A stretch of DNA of 32,377 nucleotides. It comes from a virus. A program made the translations under genes and the position numbers. The notes beneath the pieces are model-generated. The model was not told where the DNA came from, did no database searches, and saw nothing but the letters and a program-made list of their open reading frames with translations. Shown one piece after another: positions 29,106-32,377 of the stretch. The stretch spans positions 1-32,377 of the IMG/VR virus record IMGVR_UViG_3300037246_000246; one strand, given 5' to 3'. The first letter of the stretch is position 1. Each line of letters opens with the position of its first letter.

Positions 29106-29467
29106 TGAATAGAGAGATTAAGTTTAGAGTGTGGTACGGGGATGAAATGGTACCTCTTGGATTGGCAATAAAAGACGAAATTGTTAGTTATGACTTTCAG
29201 GATTATTATATTCAATCGGAATATGATGATATGCCTCTCATGCAATACACCGGACTAAAGGATAAGAACGGCAAGGAGATATACGAGTTAATGGAGCTGG
29301 ATAATGAATATAGAGTTATTTGGGATAGATGCTCTTTTGTCTTGCAAGATATATCAAGTGGTGATATAGTAGGGCTATTAGATAATAGTTTAAGGAGGGC
29401 AAATGAAACAGAAATTACTAGAGAATACTCGCCGCTGGAGAAAGACCAAGAGAGGTTTGATTACTAA
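29102..29467 (+). CDS. yopX: YopX-family protein, C-terminus apparently displaced
   Basis: NREIKFRVWYGDEMVPLGLA and PLMQYTGLKDKNGKEIYELM are the YopX signature. The usual next element (I-Y-E-G-D-I-V) is altered. The normal ending, G-N-I-Y-E-N-P-E-L-L, is missing. From about residue 100, ANETEITREYSPLEKDQERF is just the overlapping HNH gene read in another frame. The conserved ending reappears as IYENPELLS at the end of that HNH gene. ATG 29105 (second codon) has better spacing to GGAGGG. Function of YopX is unknown. Confidence 0.8.
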   Translation: MMNREIKFRVWYGDEMVPLGLAIKDEIVSYDFQDYYIQSEYDDMPLMQYTGLKDKNGKEIYELMELDNEYRVIWDRCSFVLQDISSGDIVGLLDNSLRRANETEITREYSPLEKDQERFDY

Positions 29468-29885
29468 TTTATTTCACAAAATGAAGGGAAGAAATGTAGT
29501 TGATTTTGATTTAGAATGGTTACATGATTTTGCAAAATGCTCTAAATTTGATCGCCTGTACGACGAATGGGTTAAATCTGGGTATATAAAAGAGTTCAAG
29601 CCTTCGATAGATAGGATTTCAAATAAAAAAGGATATTGGTTTGATAATGTTCAATGGCTCACTTGGTCAGAGAATAGATATAAACAAACTATGGAGAGAC
29701 GTTGCAGAAAAGGGGCTGTCTTGCAAATGCAAGGAGTGAAAATCATTCAAAAGTTTAAATCTCAAAGACAAGCTGTTATAGATACTGGCATATCTCAATC
29801 AAATATGAGTTCTTGTTTAAATGGAAAAAGACAGACCGCTGGTGGTTATAATTGGATCTATGAGAATCCAGAGTTGTTGTCATGA
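29403..29885 (+). CDS. HNH/NUMOD-type homing endonuclease-like protein, 160 aa
   Basis: ATG 29403 follows AAGGAGGGCAA. KGRNVVDFDLEWLHDFAKCS, a C-K-F-D-R-L-Y-D-E, SIDRISNKKGYWFDNVQWLT and W-S-E-N-R correspond to the HNH-like region of phage endonuclease relatives. Residues 105-152 (VLQMQGVKIIQKFKSQRQAV, SQSNMSSCLNGKRQTAGGY) are a NUMOD1 DNA-binding repeat. The extra final YENPELLS is unlike NUMOD ends and matches YopX. It is probably a mobile gene inserted into yopX, with the two reading frames overlapping by 65 bases. Confidence 0.7.
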   Translation: MKQKLLENTRRWRKTKRGLITNLFHKMKGRNVVDFDLEWLHDFAKCSKFDRLYDEWVKSGYIKEFKPSIDRISNKKGYWFDNVQWLTWSENRYKQTMERRCRKGAVLQMQGVKIIQKFKSQRQAVIDTGISQSNMSSCLNGKRQTAGGYNWIYENPELLS

Positions 29886-30073
29886 GACCTGATTGCCTAA
29901 AGTATGACAACTGTTCAATACCAATAAGACTATGCGATGATGATTGCTCTGACTTGTTGACAGTGGAGGAAGGGAAACACCCCTTTGAGGACGAAGGAGA
30001 GCAGGGGGATTATTTGCTAGAAAGGGAGAGAGACAAAAAGTTAACTGAAGAATGGGAGAATGAAGATGCTTAA
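29882..30073 (+). CDS. Small acidic Cys-containing protein, 63 aa
   Basis: Its ATG overlaps the HNH stop (ATGA), and the end overlaps the Gp157-like gene by up to 14 bases. The N-terminus (MRPDCLKYDNCSIPIRLCDD, then DCSD) has four cysteines, possibly a zinc site, and the rest is a charged Glu/Asp/Lys tail. No family recognised. It may be a genuine small gene, or partly a spacer in the coupled chain. Confidence 0.5.
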   Translation: MRPDCLKYDNCSIPIRLCDDDCSDLLTVEEGKHPFEDEGEQGDYLLERERDKKLTEEWENEDA

Positions 30074-30563
30074 AATTTATGATATCAATGAAGAGATACA
30101 AGCCCTTGACGGCTTACTGGATAGTTGGGCCTCTAATCACGAGGGAGACATTACCGACTTTCCCCTTAATGATGAATTTGACCGGCTTGAAGGCAAGCGC
30201 AATGAAAAGCTTTTAAATATGGCCGTATGGCATAAAGACCTCAAAGGACAGGCCGAAGCATTCGACAAGGAAATAAAGCGGCTACAGGGGAGATTTAAGG
30301 CCCTGAATAACAAGGCTGAACGCATTAAGGAATACATTGACTACAATATGCAAGAAGGGGAGAAATTATCAGATACAAGGGCTGTTTTGAGTTATCGGAA
30401 ATCGACTCAAGTTGTAATAGATGTATTGGTTGAGGATCTTCCACCAGAGTTTGTTAAGTTTACAAGGTCAGCAGACAAGACAGCAATGAAAGAGGCTATA
30501 CAAAGTAAAGAAGGCTGTCATTGCGCCCATATTGAAACAAAATTTAATCTTCAAATAAAATAA
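30066..30563 (+). CDS. Siphovirus Gp157-like protein, 165 aa
   Basis: I prefer ATG 30066 (GGGAG 7 bases upstream) over ATG 30060, which would be too close to it. N-terminal half is helical, starting MLKIYDINEEIQALDGLLDS. The C-terminal half, AVLSYRKSTQVVIDVLVEDL, P-P-E-F-V, then ADKTAMKEAIQSKEG, matches the Gp157 family (R-K-S, DLP-x-EF, DKT-x-K-A). Gp157 proteins have been linked to phage resistance in Streptococcus; in phages their role near recombination genes is unproven. It precedes the erf-like gene region. Confidence 0.82.
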   Translation: MLKIYDINEEIQALDGLLDSWASNHEGDITDFPLNDEFDRLEGKRNEKLLNMAVWHKDLKGQAEAFDKEIKRLQGRFKALNNKAERIKEYIDYNMQEGEKLSDTRAVLSYRKSTQVVIDVLVEDLPPEFVKFTRSADKTAMKEAIQSKEGCHCAHIETKFNLQIK

Positions 30564-30564
30564 G

Positions 30565-30592
30565 TTGACAAAGGTTTGAAATGTATTATAAT
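30565..30592 (+). promoter_or_regulatory. Consensus sigma70 promoter
   Basis: TTGACA (30565-30570), 16-base spacer, TATAAT (30587-30592): both boxes are perfect consensus. Expected transcription start is about 30599. It begins just 2 bases after the Gp157 stop codon. Confidence 0.85.
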
Positions 30593-30970
30593 ACTACTCA
30601 CATCGGAACAACCGGCACAGGGTTGGGAATAGTAATAAATGTTTTTGCCGTAAGGCGAGAGCTTGAAAGTCCTTCTAGAGACACTGTGCCTGTCTTTATT
30701 AGGGCTTTTTTATTGCCAAAAATATCAGGTTTCAAGAGGTCTTTTCCTGGTAGCCTTAATAGGGTAGATAAGAGAATTGAACAAAAAAAGCAGGCAATGT
30801 CTCCCCTGACAACTTGCACCATGACAATGGTAAAATATAGCGGGTCATGGCCTTTTTTGCATCATGTGAGTAAATCAGGTATTCCAAACGCTTTGATTGT
30901 TGGAATGAGACAAATGAGTATCTTAACGCATTACATGTGCGGTGACTATAGGTCATGGAGAAAAGGGTAG
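30581..30970 (+). CDS. Doubtful ORF, 129 aa
   Basis: The open frame (MYYNTTHIGTTGTGLGIVIN, ... ending YRSWRKG) is long enough to look real. But its start lies inside the promoter spacer and -10 box, it has only a weak AAAGG upstream, and a terminator cuts it at 30666-30711. The composition is unlike its neighbours and no domain is recognisable. More likely a chance frame over an RNA gene and a non-coding stretch. The segment 30712-30996 then holds no gene that I can support. Confidence 0.2.
   Translation: MYYNTTHIGTTGTGLGIVINVFAVRRELESPSRDTVPVFIRAFLLPKISGFKRSFPGSLNRVDKRIEQKKQAMSPLTTCTMTMVKYSGSWPFLHHVSKSGIPNALIVGMRQMSILTHYMCGDYRSWRKG
30599..30711 (+). ncRNA. Putative small RNA gene, about 113 nt
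   Basis: Between the perfect promoter (30565-30592) and a strong terminator (30666-30711) lies a short transcript that cannot easily be coding. Visible structure: a GCC-GTAA-GGC hairpin with a GNRA-type loop (30647-30656) and a small CGG/CCG stem near the 5' end. This promoter-short RNA-terminator layout is that of an independently transcribed phage sRNA. Targets are unknown. Confidence 0.6.
30666..30711 (+). terminator. Long-hairpin Rho-independent terminator of the sRNA
   Basis: Outer stem AAAGTCCT (30666-30673) with AGGGCTTT (30701-30708), 8 bp with one G.U. Inner stem AGAGACA (30677-30683) with TGTCTTT (30691-30697), 7 bp with one G.U, loop CTGTGCC. The T6 run is 30706-30711. Its strength argues for deliberate termination so soon after the promoter. 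Confidence 0.75.
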
Positions 30971-30996
30971 TTGTATCTAAATTAAAGGAGGATAGA

Positions 30997-31287
30997 ATGA
31001 ATCCACTGCAAAGCCCAAATACAGGAGTTAGCGGTAAAGATCACGGCAATAGAAACAACTCCATAATTCATATAGCATGGGCTGGCCCGATAATAAAGTT
31101 AAGAGTGGGTAAAAACTATCATACCTTTGAGATGCATCGATACTGCGGCCCCATGAGATTATATGCGGATGGAGACACGGTTAATCAAAACTCATGGAAA
31201 GAGAATAGCCCCTTCTGGCCGGTCTTTAACAAATGGATGCAGCAAGGCCAAAGAGTTGATGAACATGGAATAGGTATAATTAAATAA
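30997..31287 (+). CDS. Hypothetical protein, 96 aa
   Basis: ATG 30997 has AAAGGAGGATAGA just upstream; the longer in-frame start at 30955 lacks such a site. MNPLQSPNTGVSGKDHGNRN then SIIHIAWAGPIIKLRVGKNY, H-T-F-E-M-H-R-Y-C-G-P, and F-W-P-V-F-N-K-W-M-Q-Q-G-Q, end. It resembles small phage proteins with a beta-rich core and an aromatic-rich C-terminal helix. Function unknown. It probably relies on transcription reading from elsewhere because the terminator at 30711 precedes it. Confidence 0.6.
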   Translation: MNPLQSPNTGVSGKDHGNRNNSIIHIAWAGPIIKLRVGKNYHTFEMHRYCGPMRLYADGDTVNQNSWKENSPFWPVFNKWMQQGQRVDEHGIGIIK

Positions 31288-31303
31288 GATAATGGAGGAG
31301 ATA

Positions 31304-31522
31304 ATGAGTGCATCAATAATTGGATTTACTAATATAACTGGATCACGAATAGCAATACCTGTTTGCAGGATAACTGGCTTTGTCGAGGCGGCAGATAGTT
31401 CATATGGAAAAACCTTCATTGCAACTGGGGCAGATAATGCAGATGGAGAAGAAAATGGCTGGTATGTTGCTGAAAGTTATAATGAAGTATATGTGATGCT
31501 AGAAGCTGTTTTAGATAAATAA
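31304..31522 (+). CDS. Small beta-rich protein, 72 aa
   Basis: ATG 31304 (GGAGGAGATA upstream) is preferred over ATG 31292, which lies at the ribosome-binding site. MSASIIGFTNITGSRIAIPV, IAIPVCRITGFVEA, then GKTFIATGADN and WYVAESYNEVYVMLEAVLD give a small beta-barrel followed by a helix. FlbD-like or other unnamed phage beta-proteins share this length and the closing V-x-E-S-x-x-E-V element. Function unknown. It lies just upstream of the annealing protein. Confidence 0.6.
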   Translation: MSASIIGFTNITGSRIAIPVCRITGFVEAADSSYGKTFIATGADNADGEENGWYVAESYNEVYVMLEAVLDK

Positions 31523-31556
31523 CCCCTTATAAGACAACTATATCAAAGGAGGAATA

Positions 31557-32168
31557 ATGAGCGAACCAGCAGGAAAAATATATAATCAACTTGCTTTAGT
31601 CCAAGCAGAATTGAAAGCACCAAAGGGACAATTTAATAACTTTGGTAAATATAATTACAGATCATGTGAAGATATAGTGGAGGCAGTAAAGCCTATCAAT
31701 AGAGCGCATGATATCTTGTTAGTTATGTCAGATACCGTCAAGGAAGTTGGGGGGAGAGTTTATGTTGAGGCTATGGCAATGGCTATTTGCTTGTCTGATG
31801 GTACGTCTATAAAGGTAACGGCTTCGGCAAGAGAGGCAGAAAACAAGAAGGGTATGGATGATAGTCAAATAACTGGTGCAGCCTCAAGCTATGCCAGGAA
31901 GTATGCTTTAAATGGCCTATTTGCAATTGACGACACTAAAGACGCTGATACTAATGAGCATAAAGAGCAGGAGAAGAAAGAACCTAAAGTAAACTATATA
32001 TCTCAAATAAAATCAACTAAGGACGAATTTGAACTTCACGATATATTTAAGGAGGCATGGGTAAATACGAAAGGAAAGGAGCAGGATAATATAAAGGCAG
32101 AATATGACAAAAGAAAGATTGAAATAACAGAGCTTGGCGGTAGTAGCCAGGCGCAAAGAGGAGAATAA
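31557..32168 (+). CDS. erf: ERF-family single-strand annealing protein
   Basis: 203 aa. The ERF core is clear: NNFGKYNYRSCEDIVEAVKP, D-G-T-S-I-K-V-T-A, then KKGMDDSQITGAASSYARKY, A-L-N-G-L-F-A-I-D-D-T-K-D-A-D-T. These proteins pair complementary single strands for phage recombination and genome circularisation or repair. The C-terminal 70 residues are charged, as in the P22 Erf tail. AAAGGAGGAATA precedes the ATG. Downstream, a DUF-type protein suggests a recombination module continuing beyond the window. Confidence 0.92.
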   Translation: MSEPAGKIYNQLALVQAELKAPKGQFNNFGKYNYRSCEDIVEAVKPINRAHDILLVMSDTVKEVGGRVYVEAMAMAICLSDGTSIKVTASAREAENKKGMDDSQITGAASSYARKYALNGLFAIDDTKDADTNEHKEQEKKEPKVNYISQIKSTKDEFELHDIFKEAWVNTKGKEQDNIKAEYDKRKIEITELGGSSQAQRGE

Positions 32169-32170
32169 TA

Positions 32171-32377
32171 ATGGGATACGATAATACTAACAAAGGTGTA
32201 CTTTTCAAGAATGAGCAAAAAGAATCAGATACACACCCTGATTACAATGGTTCTATTAATGTAGATGGAGTTGATTACTGGCTGAATGCGTGGATTAATA
32301 CTGATAAGAATGGTAAGAAGTATATGTCATTGTCGAAGGGAGAGGCTAAAGAGAAGCAAGGGGGTAGTAGCTCTTCT
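32171..32377 (+). CDS. Conserved phage protein, N-terminal part (truncated at window end)
   Basis: ATG 32171 with GAGGAGAATAAT upstream, 2 bases after the erf stop. The 69 visible residues MGYDNTNKGVLFKNEQKESD, H-P-D-Y-N-G-S-I-N-V-D-G, Y-W-L-N-A-W-I-N-T-D, M-S-L-S-K-G match a common phage family located beside annealing and single-strand-binding genes. Its end, probably within a short distance, is off the window. Function not established; likely a recombination/replication accessory. Confidence 0.8.
   Translation, partial: MGYDNTNKGVLFKNEQKESDTHPDYNGSINVDGVDYWLNAWINTDKNGKKYMSLSKGEAKEKQGGSSSS

Noticed and set aside
29403-29885. Group I intron around the HNH gene in yopX
   Set aside because: The HNH gene has its own ribosome-binding site and starts in the yopX frame; no conserved intron core sequences were seen. 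A plain gene insertion explains the data.
1-32377. tRNA genes, CRISPR arrays, insertion sequences, integrase/attachment sites, diversity-generating retroelement
   Set aside because: No T-loop-like GTTCRANYC context, no regular spaced repeats, no transposase, integrase or reverse-transcriptase reading frame found by eye.

Overview
The window is a stretch of a tailed-phage or prophage genome. Every convincing gene lies on the + strand, the genes are tightly packed with many ATGA and TAATG overlaps, and there is no bacterial housekeeping gene. The virion module follows the order and protein lengths of P22/Sf6-type short-tailed phages (podovirus morphology): small and large terminase, P22-type portal, scaffold, coat, gp4-like and gp10-like tail-completion proteins, three ejection proteins and a fibre with a P22-like head-binding N-terminus. 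This virion type is mostly known from Gram-negative hosts. Nothing here names the host, and no integrase, tRNA, CRISPR array or reverse transcriptase is visible.

Layout. Positions 1-5,730 hold many small accessory genes. A large share encode tiny Cys-rich, zinc-binding-like proteins, and there are also a lipoprotein, a DUF1364-like putative nuclease, an HNH-AP2 homing endonuclease and an FmdB-type zinc ribbon. Five copies of a short intergenic cassette (AAGAAATAACTTTGAA) punctuate the first 1.8 kb. A 330-base gene-free interval (2,755-3,085) carries a strong, apparently undescribed RNA fold. Positions 5,735-5,843 are a second structured element, closed by a perfect 12-bp stem, just before a 10-codon leader peptide and the terminase genes. 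Positions 5,897-24,908 are the late virion operon, with two internal promoter regions that share operator-like inverted repeats (about 7,890 and 17,690). Positions 24,917-26,362 are lysis genes (membrane coiled-coil protein, M15 peptidase endolysin, small hydrophobic protein, GTA-type 3TM holin), closed by a strong Rho-independent terminator. A new promoter at about 26,456 starts an early-type region: an XRE repressor-like protein, small ORFs, HNH-like genes, an HTH protein, YopX, Gp157 and an ERF single-strand annealing protein. A consensus promoter and a terminator 110 bases apart (30,565-30,711) look like a dedicated small-RNA gene.

How it works together (inference). The region from 26.4 kb to the window end supplies regulation and recombination. 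The left accessory block probably lies downstream of a replication region outside the window. The late operon builds the particle, packages DNA and lyses the cell. The most novel-looking material is non-coding: the 2.8-3.1 kb RNA, the pre-terminase RNA, the 30.6 kb small RNA and the repeated gene-boundary cassette. A second point of interest is a yopX gene apparently interrupted by an HNH gene.
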